Below are positions 42,001 to 53,702 of a DNA stretch of 64,000 nt, piece after piece (position 1 is the first letter of the stretch; each line of letters begins with the position of its first letter). This stretch comes from Leptidea sinapis (taxonomy: Eukaryota; Arthropoda; Insecta; Lepidoptera; Pieridae). Location of the stretch: assembly GCF_905404315.1 (NCBI RefSeq), contig NC_066284.1:13783001-13847000 (forward strand), written 5' to 3'. The notes beneath the pieces were generated by a model, which saw only the letters and a program-made list of their open reading frames with translations, was not told the DNA's origin and searched no databases. The position numbers and the translations under genes were made by a program.

Positions 42001-42371
42001 TAAACACACACACACACACTTACATACATTACACTAAACATCACCACACTCGCCGGCGAGTGTGTTCTTCTCATCGATTCATCTTCATTTCATCTTATTT
42101 TTCATTTTCATTCTCTCTCCTTCCCACAAGCACACAGCCGGTCTGAGGTTCGAGTCTCCTTAGGAGACGCCCCGCGACTGTTGTTGCGTAGTCTTTGCGG
42201 CCTCCACGGCCAACGTCCTACTTCGCTGTGAAAGCCAGGGCTGCTAACAGCACAGAGGAGGTTTTAGTCGGTATGGGGCGTCCGCTTACGCGGACACTCG
42301 AGTCCCACATATTACGCCCCGTTCCGGGGCGTAAATACGTAACAGTATTTCCTCCTCTCAAAAAAAAAAAA
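39091..42371 (+). mobile_element. LINE-A copy 3, 3' part
   Basis: Starts inside the endonuclease region (RIANYNLV equivalent) and runs to a full 3' UTR and a 12-base A tail, followed by the target duplication gtcgacgagaa. At 39761-39775 it preserves the empty site into which LINE-D jumped in copy 2. Its 5' portion lies inverted at 36654-36988. Confidence 0.9.
39100..41590 (+). pseudogene. LINE-A copy 3 ORF2, broken
   Basis: Endonuclease from MGGTLIYFKRSL through GGDLNAKHSSWN and SDHRPV, then the linker, then the polymerase with YRPISLINS, FFDVAKAFDKVW, GVPQGSVLSPTL and QYADDTALYF. Stops lie at 39546 (after MLNVN), about 40243 (GDVI stop) and about 40297 (before VPGPDTINN). Frameshifts lie after GSAG near 40995 and near 41120, and a stop follows VCN near 41243. 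Very similar to copy 2 elsewhere. Not functional. Confidence 0.9.
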
Positions 42372-43243
42372 GTCGACGAGAACTGGATCAAACTTGTGTC
42401 TGAAATCGAGACTATGCTTTGCAAAGTCTCGGAATGGGGCCGGCAAAATTTAGTCCAATTCAACCCCAAGAAGACACAAGTTTGTGCGTTCACGACTAAA
42501 AAGTCTCCCTTCGTCGTATCCCCTCGATTCGAGATCACTCCTCTAACTGCCATAGCCTGTATTGGCATACTTGGCGTCGATATACCGAGCGACGTTCAGT
42601 TCCGTGGTTGACGCCTTAAAAAAGCTTGGTGTACTCAGTAAGGCGAGACACTACTTCACTAAAAGCCACCGCCTGCAACTTTATAATGCGCAAATTCGGC
42701 CTCACATGGAGTACTGTTCTCACCTCTGGGTGGGTGCTCCCCAGTACCAGCTAGCTTCTTCCATTTGACCGCATACAACGAAGAGCGGCTCGAATCATCG
42801 ACGATCAAGTCATCTCTTTGATTTGATTGATTTGATTCTCTAGCATTGCGTAGAGATGTGGGTTCTCTCTGCATCTTCTACCGCATTTATCACGGGGAGA
42901 ACTCAGAGGAGCTGTTCGGGTTGATTCCAGCGGCCGAATTCCACCACCGGACATTACGTGCAAAGTACCATCTGCATCACGTAGATGTCTGGCATTCCAC
43001 AACCGCGCGTTTTGTTCGAAATTTCTTGCCTCGCACAGCCACATTGTGGAACCAACTACCGGCAGCAGTTATACCGAACAGATACGACTTAGGGACCTTC
43101 AAGAAAAAAGCATACTCCCACCTTAAAGGCCGGCAACGCATTTCTTGACACACCTGTTGTTGCGGATGTCCATGGGCGGTTGCCTCACCTCTCCCCATCC
43201 CGTGAGCCTCATATAAAAAAAAAGAAAAAAAAAAAGAAAAAAA
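42372..43243 (+). pseudogene. LINE-B 3' end: RT C-terminus and poly-A
   Basis: Continues LINE-B after the LINE-A insert: DENWIKLVSEIET, NLVQFNPKKTQVCAF, ILGVDIPSDVQF, then QIRPHMEYCSHLWVGAPQYQ, RRDVGSLCIFYRIYHGE, LIPAAEFHHRT and FLPRTATLWNQLPAAV, ending KKKAYSHLKGRQRIS. A frameshift lies near 42605, a further break near 42770, and an inserted ttgatttgattgatttgatt stretch near 42820. The 3' end is A-rich (about 43216-43243). This orientation is that of the original LINE-B insertion; the two upstream pieces are inverted relative to it. Confidence 0.85.
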
Positions 43244-43411
43244 ATTTTGCTTTTGCCGCACTCGCATGGAATTTACGTACATGCCAGGGCTTTCTAGAGG
43301 TTCCCGATCCTTAGGAGATCGTAGAAGACTACCAATCTGCGTCAGGGGGCGGAAAATTGTCCTTATGCTAATCTACGGCGTAATAGGTGTCCAATTTGAT
43401 CCGTTACCCTC

Positions 43412-44770
43412 TCATATATGGTAGATATGCCGGGACCCGCTCCACATGTTGAGGCCGCTGTTTGCCAGTCGATAACACTGTCGCCAGTTGTGGTAATTGC
43501 TTTCCAACACTTGCCGCACGTGTCTCAATTCTGACTCAATGAATTGCAAATCGCACAAACGAAGGGCGCGATTAATGAGAGTGAGTGGTACAGACGACAA
43601 GTGCGACGGATGGTGATGGGCATCTGCTTTTAGGTACTGATCGGTATGTGCGGGTTTTCGCCAGTTCATCCAAAAATGGGAGGGTTCCATCTTTTTCTTC
43701 CTCTATAGTAAAACCTATCTTCGGATGCATTTTGTTCAGGTGGTCCAGATCGTCTACATATCTCCACCAGTATCTTGGTTTTATTGGCGCACGCTTCAAC
43801 GCTTCGTGCTCGAAATGTTCCATAAATATGTTGGCCACGACTGGTGCTATAGGTGAGCCCATTCTCACTCCATCTATTTGCAGATAGCAATCCCCTCGCC
43901 AGACGACATGTACTCAGTAGGTATGTTATAGGCAATTAAATGTTGTTTAGTGATATCTATAGTTTCTGCTACTGGTACATTATTAAAAAGAGACGTTGAA
44001 GCTGACCATTATCTCCTCGTGTCGGATATTTTATATCCTCATAATAGATTAATGAAATGTGTGGAGTCCCTTAAAAAGCTCAGTGTTTTTCCGGTCAGCG
44101 TCTGCAAAAAACTTGCCATGTGACGTGAACTTTTATATGTAGGCGCGTTAATTTGACTCACAATGGGACGTAAAGGCCAGTTCGGTTTATGGATTTTCGG
44201 CAGACCATATATTTTTGGGGGTGTTGTGGGACGCAATCGCTTACTTTCTTCATCTGATAACGAGGATAGGAACTTGTTAAATTTGGAAGTTACACGAGCT
44301 GTGGGGTTTACCTTTTTATAAGTGCTGGTATCACTGGCTAGCTGTGTAATTTTCTGTTCGTACTCCTCCGTATCTATAATTGCAATAGCGTTACCCTTAT
44401 CTGCTATTAATACGAGGATATCAGGATTTTTGCGTGAGGACAATAGTGCCTGGAAGTCCTGTCTAGGGATATTCGGTTACGGACTTTTATGTTTTCGCAT
44501 AATGGCCGATATATCCTGCCTCAGGCATTCAGCTTCCGTTACAGGTACTTTCTTGCGCATCATAATAATGACACACGAAAGTTTTAATAATTGAACACAA
44601 GTATAATTAAAAATTATTAAATAGAATTTCATAAAATTATTAAATAAAACTTCTCGCACTCCCATCGCCAGTTGAAAGCCTGGTAAAAAAGGAATAATTT
44701 CACGCCTAATGTTAATTTGATAATCACTACTAAATTGTTTTACCAAATGGGCTCTAATTCAATTAATACC
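43412..44770 (-). pseudogene. Penelope-like element reverse transcriptase, decayed
   Basis: Fragments on the - strand in order: PVTEAECLRQDISAIMRKH, ILVLIADKGNAIAIIDTEEY, PPKIYGLPKIHKPNWPLRPI, then MGSPIAPVVANIFMEHFEH and WWRYVDDL (YVDD catalytic pair near 43755), then HHPSHLSSVPLTLINRALRLC. These phrases are those of Penelope-like reverse transcriptases, which resemble telomerase. Frameshifts separate the blocks, and about 44560-44770 looks like 5' sequence. No GIY-YIG endonuclease is seen after the last block, so the C-terminal part is lost or the copy is truncated. Confidence 0.85.
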
Positions 44771-45595
44771 GGAGCTAAAAATATCGATTTTATCCGTGTC
44801 ACAAAAATGATTATTAGTCTTAAGGACACTTAGAAAATTTAAATTTGGATCTCAATAACCTTTAATATGCTTTGTTTTATTTATGTTTCTCTATTGTTAA
44901 AATATCAGTCGGATCGGTTAAGTTGGTGACAACAAAGTTCGCGCGAGTGTCACTCGCACGTGAGTCCCTACTGGCTGGCCTACTCTGCAGATTTTGATAC
45001 CTACACGGGGAGTGAGACAGGCCTGGGCTTGGCAACCACTTTGACAAGAGCTTATAGATGAATATGTACCTACATTTATTTTGTTCGTTTTCAGCAAACA
45101 TTCTAAAGTGGCTAAGATAACTATTAAATAAATTAATTCTTGCTTACATTTTTTGCTTCAATTTATTCTGGTCAGCCCTCTTAGAAATAATAATATAATG
45201 TTGCTATATTATTAGCCATTCCCAAACTTTTTAATTATTTTATAAAGTAATCCTTCCTACAAAGACAATAATTAGGTATGTTATCCATATTTTTATCTAT
45301 TTATATATTTTTTTAAAATATAATGACCCTTTACATAACACTAAGTTTATAGTAAATAATAAGCAAAGCGAGTAGGTTATTAACTGTAGTTTAACAGAAC
45401 TAGCAATTGTAATTTAGTTGCTAAAAGTATTACTCCAAAAGAATTTAATTTATTTAACAATTTTGAAACGTAAGCCGTTACAAATATCACTGGAAACCAC
45501 AATGAAATATACTATTTATAGCAATGATAATTGTTTCCTGTTGTGAAGCACCAATACATTTTACGAAATGTGAGGACTAGCACGTTACTACCAAT
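44771..45595. other. Upstream region of the receptor gene, no gene seen
   Basis: Mostly AT-rich. The 5' UTR and promoter of the following receptor should lie here or farther upstream. A GC-richer patch at about 44920-45060 is not identified. Confidence 0.5.
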
Positions 45596-45955
45596 ATGTT
45601 ATTACTAATATTATTATACTTAGCTACTGTGCGGATTTATTGTTTTGCGTCCAAAAAAGATATAGTGCTTAATGACGATGATAACACGACATGTTCTTAC
45701 AAAAAATGTATAAATAAGTGTTGCGCTAAGAACCAATATGCGATTGTTGGTGAGAACAACTTTATTTGCACTGACATAGATTTCAAGACGAACTACTCAA
45801 CTGTATATCTCTACGACAGGCACGAACATGATAAGCTCACGAATAAAACCTTGGGCGATATGTTTATGTTACTACCAGGAAAATTTTCGAATGATACATT
45901 TCTCAATTCACAATTTTTTTATGACAGTGATGGATTACCTACTTATTTAAACGAG
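45596..45955 (+). CDS. Receptor exon 1: signal peptide and N-terminal ectodomain
   Basis: 120 codons from ATG, ending NE before the donor GTAATA. It has a hydrophobic leader followed by the paired-Cys motif KCINKCC and several Asn-x-Ser/Thr sites. Confidence 0.85.
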
Positions 45956-48900
45956 GTAATATTTATAATATTTGTACTTTCGGGGGTTTTATAGTTTATT
46001 CGGGATTTATTAGTATTTCTTTATCAGCTCGATTTTATTCAACGGATTAATTTTTAAAAATTAAAAATTAAGCATTTTTTTTGATATTATTGTAATTAAA
46101 TTATATCCAATAAGACTAACTAGCTATATAGTCCAAAATCAGATTTATTATTGAGGCCTCCAAAAACTTATCAAACAAATCTGGCCAGACGACAATTCTA
46201 TAATTACAGTAACCAGATATATAATGCAGTCAACGCAAAACTAAACATGTATATCCACAGACTTTAAAAAAATGCAAGAAAACAACCAAAAACTTGCTCC
46301 TTGAGCTGAATTTCCACGAGACCGAGAAATTATTACAATAAAACATCTTAATAAATATATACATTGATATGTAAACATATTTAAACTACGGCATTTCTCA
46401 GTCTCGGCATGTGTTAAATTCGAAACTTATTTGAATTTTAATAACTTTTATTATATGTTAGCTACATTCATATGTTTTTATTTAGGAAGGCTTGGTATAC
46501 ACAGAAGTGCCTAATACGTATTACCGATGGCGAAATATACCAACAACAGATTTCTGCATAGACTATTTTGTTGGTTCTGAATTTGGCCAATCAGTGAAAC
46601 TTCGACTGAGCATTGTAGAACCGACTGATGATGATGACGACGATACGCGGGAAGATTATGAAATTTATGGTAAGTATAACGTCGGATCTACATCCTTATA
46701 GCAGTGGAGGTATGATTCAAATGCTTTATCGGATTCTTGCATCTTTGTGTCACTACCCAAAGGGAGACTGAATAACATCAAAATTTATTAAAATGAACTT
46801 TATCGGAATGTTGGTGATCTCCTGCTCAAGTGATCACATCCTTTTATTAAAAAAAAACTTTTGAAACACCTCCTTCCTTAATAAGTATTGGGGTATCCTC
46901 TTTCAGGAAGATCAATAGGTAGTACGTACGGTATATCTCTTGGCTCTGGCTGTATTTGCATTTTTTTGTGATAAATATACGTCTGACTCCAATTCAAATA
47001 TTTTTGAAATTTTTGTCTGTCGTTTTGTGTGTGTTATTATGTTTCCTTCTATAATTCTAAAACTGTGGTGTGTATTTAGGTTAAATGACAAAAGACATGA
47101 CAAATCAAACTATGTACTCTATGTCTGAGAATGCAATGAGCTTTAATCCAGAAAAACGTCACATAATTCGATTTAGTAGGAAAAATCACACACCAAAGAA
47201 ACTTTATCCGATTAATCAGATAACCCTGAATGTAGTCAACCACACTACAGACTTGGGAGTCATTCTAGACAGCAAATTCCGTTTTAACCTACATATCGAC
47301 GATATTGACAACAAGGGATTTAGAATGTTGGGCTTCGTAAAGGCAACTGTAAAGAATATAAGAGGCCCAGGACTAAAGTAGTAGTTTATACATGTCTCGT
47401 ACGTAGTATCCTATAATATTGCAGTTCTGTGTGGAATCCGCACTACGAGATATATGTAAAGCGGTTAGAAACTGTACAAAAGCGGTTTTTATGGCACTTG
47501 TCCTACAGTTGCAACTTGTCTAGGCACCTTCTAAGTTATAAAGATCGTCTGCTACATTTTCGTCCCAAATCACTTTGACATCGTAGAGAAATGCTTGACA
47601 CCATGTTTCTGTACAAACTTATTAATGGAATTATAGATAGCCCCGATCTCTTATCTAAAATAAATATTAATATTCCTAGGAAAGTACAAGGATTAAAGAA
47701 ACCTCCTTTCAATATAAACGGAACTAAATCGAATTTGGGTCAAAACACTCCACTATACCGATGCATGAAAAGTTATAATTCGATTCATTACATAGTCCCT
47801 GTTGGTATAGCGACCAAAAAAAGACAACACTAAGGAAAGCTTAGAGATAGACATTTTCTCGAATTCGATAACACAATTTAAGAAATTGCCGAATGAGACA
47901 ATAAAATATCATCTTAGTTAGTAGATAGTTAATTGAAGTAATGTAAAATATGAATTTAATACAATTATTTAATTTTTAATAATTATTTGTTTTTGCTTGT
48001 TGTATTAATTTTAATTATAATTTGCTGTAATTAATGTATGAAATTAATTTTATTTATTTTATTGTTGGTAAATTGTTTTTTTTCACCTGTTATAAGTAAA
48101 AACTGTAGAATCATTTAATTATTATATTATTACTATAAAATTAATAATTTAACTATGTATGTATTGTAATTTAATTTAATTCAATGTAATTGTGATTTAA
48201 TTTTTAATTTATGACATAATCGTGATTTAATTTTTAAAACATAGAATTTTTTACTTTTTAATGTACTTGCTTTTTATATAAGAATGTTATTTGCGCCTAT
48301 AATTGAAGTAGCACTCAACTTGTATTTTTGTCTATATATTAATTTTTTGCATGTATTAGTGTATACTTTGTTGGTGCAATAAATAAATAAATAAATGTCC
48401 TTATATCTTTCCAATCTGTGTGTAAAATTTCATGATTAGCTGTGTAGTTATGGCACGAGACCCACACAAATAAACAAACCAGTGGGAGGCCCTTTTGCAC
48501 AGGATGCCGGCTACGGCTAGATTATGGGTACCACAGCGGAGCCTATATCTGCCGTGAAACAGTAATGTGTAAACATTATTATTTTTCGGTCTGAAGAGCG
48601 CCGTAGCTAGTGAAATTACTGCACAAATAAGACTTAACATCTAATGTCTCAAGGTGACGTGCGCTCTGAATTTTTAGTTTTTCAAGAATCCTGAGCGGCA
48701 CTGCATTGTAAAGGGCAGTTCGTATCAATTACCATCAGCTGAACATCCTGCTCAACTCGTCCCTTATTTCCATATTAGAAAACGAAGCACATGTATTATT
48801 AAATATTTTGAATTTGGTGATGCATGATTTGATGATAATAATTGTAGACATAGAACTACCGACATAGACTCAATAGTAAAATTGATAGATTTAAGTACAC

Positions 48901-51110
48901 GCTAACAAGGTATGGGGCACAGCTAGTATGTAATAAAGAGACCAATATCGTATTTGGTGATTATTATTTTTTATTTGGCTGATAATATGTTTCATCCAAA
49001 ATAATCAAATGCCAATCTAATCCCTTCATAACATTAGCGAGATAAGCACGAATAAATATAATAGATTTCAGTGTCATCATGTCAATATTTTCAGGTATCA
49101 TCTTGTCTGCAGTATTCCTTGGATTGATTCTGCTCGTGTACTTCTTATTACCAGAATTGCAGAGTCTTGGTGGTAAAATATTGATGTCATGCGTGGGTAG
49201 CATGATGGTCGTATATGTTCTGCTGGCGATAATGAAATATGGATCAATCCTGGATCAGATGTGTATAATTCTCAGTATGTACCTAAAAGTTTTTAGTGCC
49301 ATTCTTTAGAACTAATTATTGTAAGAATACGAGGGCGGCACTGAAAGTTTCGGGAATCAAGGAAGTGACACAACATTACTATTTAAAAATGTATTTATCG
49401 CTTTTCGAAGTATTCTCCGCGAAATTTGACACATTTTTCCATACGATGGAACCAATCATTGAAGCAACCATTCCATTCGGAAGTTGGGGTCTCCAAAATG
49501 GCCGTTTTGTGGGCGTCCACAGCTTCTTCAGGTGATGAAAATCTCTGACCACGCAATTTATTCTTTATTTTAGGTAAAGTATAAAAATCATTAGGGATTA
49601 GGTCGGAGCTGTACGGCGGATGGTCTAATAGTTCTATGTTTTCTTGCTCTAAAAACTCTTTCATTCTGTACGCGGTGTGAGAACTCGCATTGTCGTGATG
49701 GAGGATGATGCGGCGGTTGCAGTTCTCTTTACGGAGTTCAGAAACAACCTGTGGTAAACAAATGCTAGCATACCAATCTGCATTAACCGTTCTTTGTCCC
49801 TCAAGAGGAATAGTCGCAACATGGCCGGTTTTGGAGACAAACGTGGCCACCATTTTTTTGGTGGCTTTAACTCAATTTCGAATACCCAAACTCGTGACTG
49901 GTTTTTTGTTTCGGGTTCATAAGCGTATATCCAGGATTCGTCACCTGATACGCTGTTGTATACAGCATTTGAGGATCCTGCGTGGAATCTTTCGAGAGTT
50001 CTGACGCACCAAGTAACGCGAGCCGCTTTTTGCTCTTCACAGAGCAAATGCGGCATCCATCGGGAAAACAACTTTTTTATACCTTATTGTCCATGCAAGA
50101 TTATTTGTATTTGACTCATGCCAATGTCTAAAGTTGTCTGAATTTCGCGGTATGTCATATGTCGATCTTCCTCAATCAGCTTACGCACAGCATCAACGTT
50201 TTCTTTGGTGACCGCAGTTTTTGGACGACCTTGACGGGGATCATCACTGAGCTTGACACGTCCACGTTGAAATTCAGCAAACCAGCGATAAATTGTGTGT
50301 TTGGATGGGGCTTCATCACCAAATGCAGAAATCATCCGGTCAACACACTGTTTTTGTGTTAAACCACTTCGAAAGTCATAATAAATCATCGCTCTAGAAT
50401 TTTCTCGAGTCAATTCCATTTTCTCAACGGCTAAACAAGTTTGAAAAGACCTTGTAAAAGACCTTGTGACAAGACCGAGAACCTTTTTTGTTTGAATGGT
50501 ATTTGATTTTTAAAACCAAGGAGTTTTCAATTAAAAATAATTTAATATGACGGGAACAGTGGAAATATTCCATTCCCGATACTTTTAGTGCAGCCTATGT
50601 ATATTTCTGATCAGAGCTTGCAGAAAGCAGAATGACTGTTATAGCCAAATAGACATATTTCGATGTAATATGTACGATTTTGTATCTTTTGTTAAAAAAA
50701 TTGGTACCTAAGGTTTATATTTGTATCAGTGAGTTAATTGGCTCTTTTAATTTTTGTACTTTTTTTTGTAATTATTTTTAATAAGTCTTAAAACTTCATA
50801 CAACAAACAACATAGTAATAAGCTGGGAACTATTTTGGCTTGTGTAATATTTATCGTTTATCATACCTTTATGTAATATTAATAGCTGTAAGTTTCATTA
50901 TACATATAAATAAATAAACAAAATAATATATTATTAGAACCATACAAAGTATATACAAACTTAGAGCAACGGTAGAGCTTAATAGCTGGCATAAATTTAA
51001 CGTGTACAACAGGGCGTTTATTTTGTTTCAGCATGTGCTATATATTACTTTTTCATGGCTACGTTTTGTTGGATGAATGTCATGAGCTACGACATATGGT
51101 GGACATTTCG
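45596..51110 (+). CDS. Methuselah-like G-protein-coupled receptor, exons 1-4 (3' part beyond window)
   Basis: The coding exons I infer are 45596-45955, 46486-46669, 49095-49274 and 51032-51110. Every junction has GT...AG ends and compatible phases (0, 1, 1), giving one 267-codon line. It has a signal peptide (MLLLILLYLATVRIYCFA), a Cys-rich ectodomain (CSYKKCINKCCAKNQ, DFCIDYFV, PNTYYRW) of about 180 residues, then TM1 and TM2 (LSAVFLGLILLVYFLLPELQ, GKILMSCVGS) and TM3 with MNVMSYDIWWTF. This arrangement and these phrases are those of the methuselah family, insect secretin-like receptors at the cell surface. Ligand unknown. TM4-7 are not found before 64000 and should lie downstream. This is the only host gene I recognise. 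Confidence 0.85.
45956..46485 (+). other. Receptor intron 1
   Basis: AT-rich, GT...AG. No gene or mobile element recognised. Confidence 0.7.
46486..46669 (+). CDS. Receptor exon 2: C-terminal ectodomain
   Basis: The acceptor tttttatttag precedes it and the donor GTAAGT follows. The peptide runs from EGLVYTEVPNTYYRW through DFCIDYFV to a run of five Asp and EIYG. It ends in phase 1. Confidence 0.85.
47085..48400 (+). pseudogene. LINE 3' fragment in receptor intron 2
   Basis: Decayed C-terminus of a LINE reverse transcriptase: MSFNPEKRHIIRFSRK, LGVILDSKFRFNLHI, RMLGFVKATV, SSVWNPHYEIYVKRLETVQK and, after a frameshift, MLDTMFLYKLINGII. The following AT-rich 3' UTR ends in aataaataaataaataaa at about 48380-48398. 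That style of tail matches LINE-D, so it is probably a CR1/Jockey-superfamily relative. Sense to the host gene. Confidence 0.75.
48462..48790 (+). repeat. Dispersed moth-type repeat, copy 2
   Basis: Runs from agtgggaggcccttttgcac and gcacaggatgcc through ggtctgaagagcgccgtagc and caagaatcctgagcggcac to the tatcaattaccatcagctga end. It matches 36015-36335 in reverse. It is non-coding and follows the LINE tail directly. Confidence 0.65.
48791..49094 (+). other. 3' end of receptor intron 2
   Basis: AT-rich with no recognised element; ends at the acceptor before exon 3. Confidence 0.6.
49095..49274 (+). CDS. Receptor exon 3: TM1 and TM2
   Basis: The acceptor tattttcag precedes it and the donor GTATGT follows. 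The peptide begins by completing Gly, then IILSAVFLGLILLVYFLLP, ELQSLGGKILMSCVG and VVYVLLAIMKYGS, two membrane helices joined by a short loop. Confidence 0.88.
49330..50599 (-). mobile_element. Mariner transposon in receptor intron 3
   Basis: About 1.27 kb bounded by TA on both sides (49328-49329, 50600-50601). The imperfect terminal inverted repeats are about 28 bp, the left one beginning cgagggcggcactgaaag and the right one reading gatacttttagtgcagcc. It encodes a D,D34D transposase on the - strand, antisense to the receptor. Confidence 0.92.
49395..50419 (-). pseudogene. Mariner transposase, broken
   Basis: Starts MELTRENSRAMIYYDF. An N-terminal helix-turn-helix (GLTQKQCVDRM, KHTIYRWFAEFQ) binds the inverted repeats. 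The catalytic triad appears as SGDESWIYAYEPETKNQS (first Asp), ILHHDNASSHTA (second Asp) and, 34 residues later, SSDLIPNDFYTLP (third Asp), i.e. D,D34D. A TAA at 50081-50083 follows HGQ. A one-base indel in a run of A near 49850 shifts the frame before MVATFVSK. Otherwise nearly complete, so the death of this copy is fairly recent. Confidence 0.92.
50602..51031 (+). other. Rest of receptor intron 3
   Basis: AT-rich, no recognised element; ends at the exon 4 acceptor. Confidence 0.6.
51032..51110 (+). CDS. Receptor exon 4: TM3
   Basis: The acceptor ttttgtttcag precedes it and the donor GTAAGA follows. The peptide completes Thr and reads CAIYYFFMATFCWMNVM then SYDIWWTF, the third helix typical of methuselah receptors. 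Confidence 0.88.
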
Positions 51111-51390
51111 GTAAGACGCAACTTATTTTGTACAATTTTATTATAAACTCAATATACAGGGTGTAGGTGATCGTTATGTGTGCACAGGCGATTATTCCGT
51201 AACTGTAACAGATATCAAAAAACTTAAAACTGATATCGAAAGCAATTTACCTAATGAGTAAAATGACAATAATAACTTTTTAAAAATAAAACGAGAAATA
51301 TAAAAAAAAATACATTAAACACTCGCATACATTTTATTTCTTAGTAAGTACAAAATTTTGTATTATACAATGACGAGCTCTGATGATGAT

Positions 51391-52369
<979 letters not shown>

Positions 52370-53015
52370 GCCTTTAATAACAATCTTCACATTGTTTTCG
52401 ATTTCTATCACACCAGCAGCATCTTTTAAATCGTCGCTCCATCTACGACTCGGTCTCCCAGTTTGGCCCATTTTTCTTGTTGGCCTCGTATTAGGTGTCC
52501 TGCCCATTGCCATTTGAGTTTAAGTTTATTCTATCGATTTTCTTAATCCTTAGTATACTTCTTTCTATGTTATGTTGACATGTTTTTAGTTTATTGAGAT
52601 TATCGTTGGTGCCCATGTTTGAGATCCATACGTCATGGCTGGGAGTATGCAGGTGTTATAAACAATACTTTCGAGTTTTAGTGGTATTGACGGGTTTTCC
52701 GTAATCTCATTTAGGGACCAGTAACGTTTCCATCCTATATTTATTCTGTTATGTATTTCCTTTGAGGTAGTATTTGTAGGGGAGATTATCTGGCCGAGGT
52801 AAGTATATTCGTCAACGGAGTCTATTGTTACGCTGTTTACTTCAATCGGTGATCTTAAACTATTCGTCATCAGCTTGGTCTTCTTTGTATTCATCTGCAG
52901 GCCCTCCTTTTCGCTTTCTGATTCCAGTTCTTTGTGCATGACCTGCAGTTTACATGGGTTGTCTGTAATTATTATCAGATCATCGGAAAATCGGAGGTGG
53001 TTCAGCATCATTATA
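52370..53015 (-). pseudogene. RTE-type LINE, 3' fragment with expanded simple-repeat tail
   Basis: A decayed reverse transcriptase C-terminus on the - strand: LNHLRFSDDLIII (catalytic Asp pair in FSDD for FADD), LQMNTKKTKLM, DEYTYLGQII, then KLKTCQHNIERSI and GRPSRRWSDDLKDAAG, the end typical of RTE proteins. It runs directly into the ATT repeat, fitting RTE elements that end in short tandem repeats instead of poly-A. It lacks its 5' portion. Confidence 0.82.
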
Positions 53016-53097
53016 AAAATAATAAGGGTAAAATGAGTAGGTACTATTCCACTTAAAAATAAGGAAAGTAAAACATTTCTACTATCTCATATATCAT

Positions 53098-53135
53098 CGT
53101 GCTCTAACCAACTGAGCTAACCGTTCGAGTGACAT
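53098..53135 (-). repeat. tRNA-like A-box remnant
   Basis: On the - strand GGTTAGCTCAGTTGGTTAG reads like the 5' half of a tRNA, including the A box. No anticodon arm or B box follows, so it is a relic of a tRNA or tRNA-derived SINE and not a gene. Confidence 0.45.
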
Positions 53136-53500
53136 ATCGTCATAAAATCTTGTATTTAGGAGTGGTAGTGCCATGTTGGGTTCTCACGGACACAACCGAA
53201 TTGGTTGCGCCCGGAGAAATACCACTCCCCCACTCGAAACCGGCGTATGAGTAAATTAGGTTTAAAAGTATAGTTTCTACCCCAATAAAATATATATATT
53301 GTTAGAAAAACTTGATAATTGGTAAATAAAGTAAAAAGTGAAATTAAAGTTTAGTGTTGTTGTGCTCGGAGCTATTGCGTCATCCTTAAAACGCTGAGCT
53401 ACTTTACTAATATAACTACCTAAAGTTACTTTGCCGACAGCTGATTGAAGGAGATAATAAGAGAAGTATTTTGTTTTTTGTAATAAAAACAATATAATAT
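53136..53500. other. No gene seen
   Basis: Mixed AT-rich DNA with a GC-richer patch at 53160-53250. Nothing I can assign. Confidence 0.5.
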
Positions 53501-53501
53501 A

Positions 53502-53702
53502 CTAGCTGACCCGGCAAACGTTGTTTAGACATATAAAGTATAATTCACGCGATAGATTTATAAATAATAGCCAATGTCTATTCTGGTGTGTAAGCTATAT
53601 TATTATAAAGTTTCATCAAAATCCATTCAGTAGTTTTTGCGTTAAAGAAGTTCAAACATACATCAAGACATACAAACTTTCACATTTATAATATTAATAG
53701 GA
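53502..53702 (-). mobile_element. Short non-autonomous Helitron-like element
   Basis: On the - strand it starts TCCTATTAATATTATAAATG and ends CCGGGTCAGCTAG, i.e. 5' TC and 3' CTAG. It sits between a flanking A and a flanking T, the Helitron insertion rule. At about 200 bp it has no coding capacity. I recognise both ends from insect Helitron-like repeats. Confidence 0.7.

Noticed and set aside
44877..45101. Open frame MFAENEQNKCRYIF on the - strand
   Set aside because: Short, no motif, no splice or element context.
1..45595. Endogenous retrovirus with an envelope gene
   Set aside because: Gypsy-1, Gypsy-2 and BEL/Pao regions show gag and pol only. No frame with signal peptide and fusion-protein features follows either integrase.
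53098..53135. Functional tRNA gene on the - strand
   Set aside because: Only the A-box half is present; no anticodon arm, T arm or acceptor stem can be formed.
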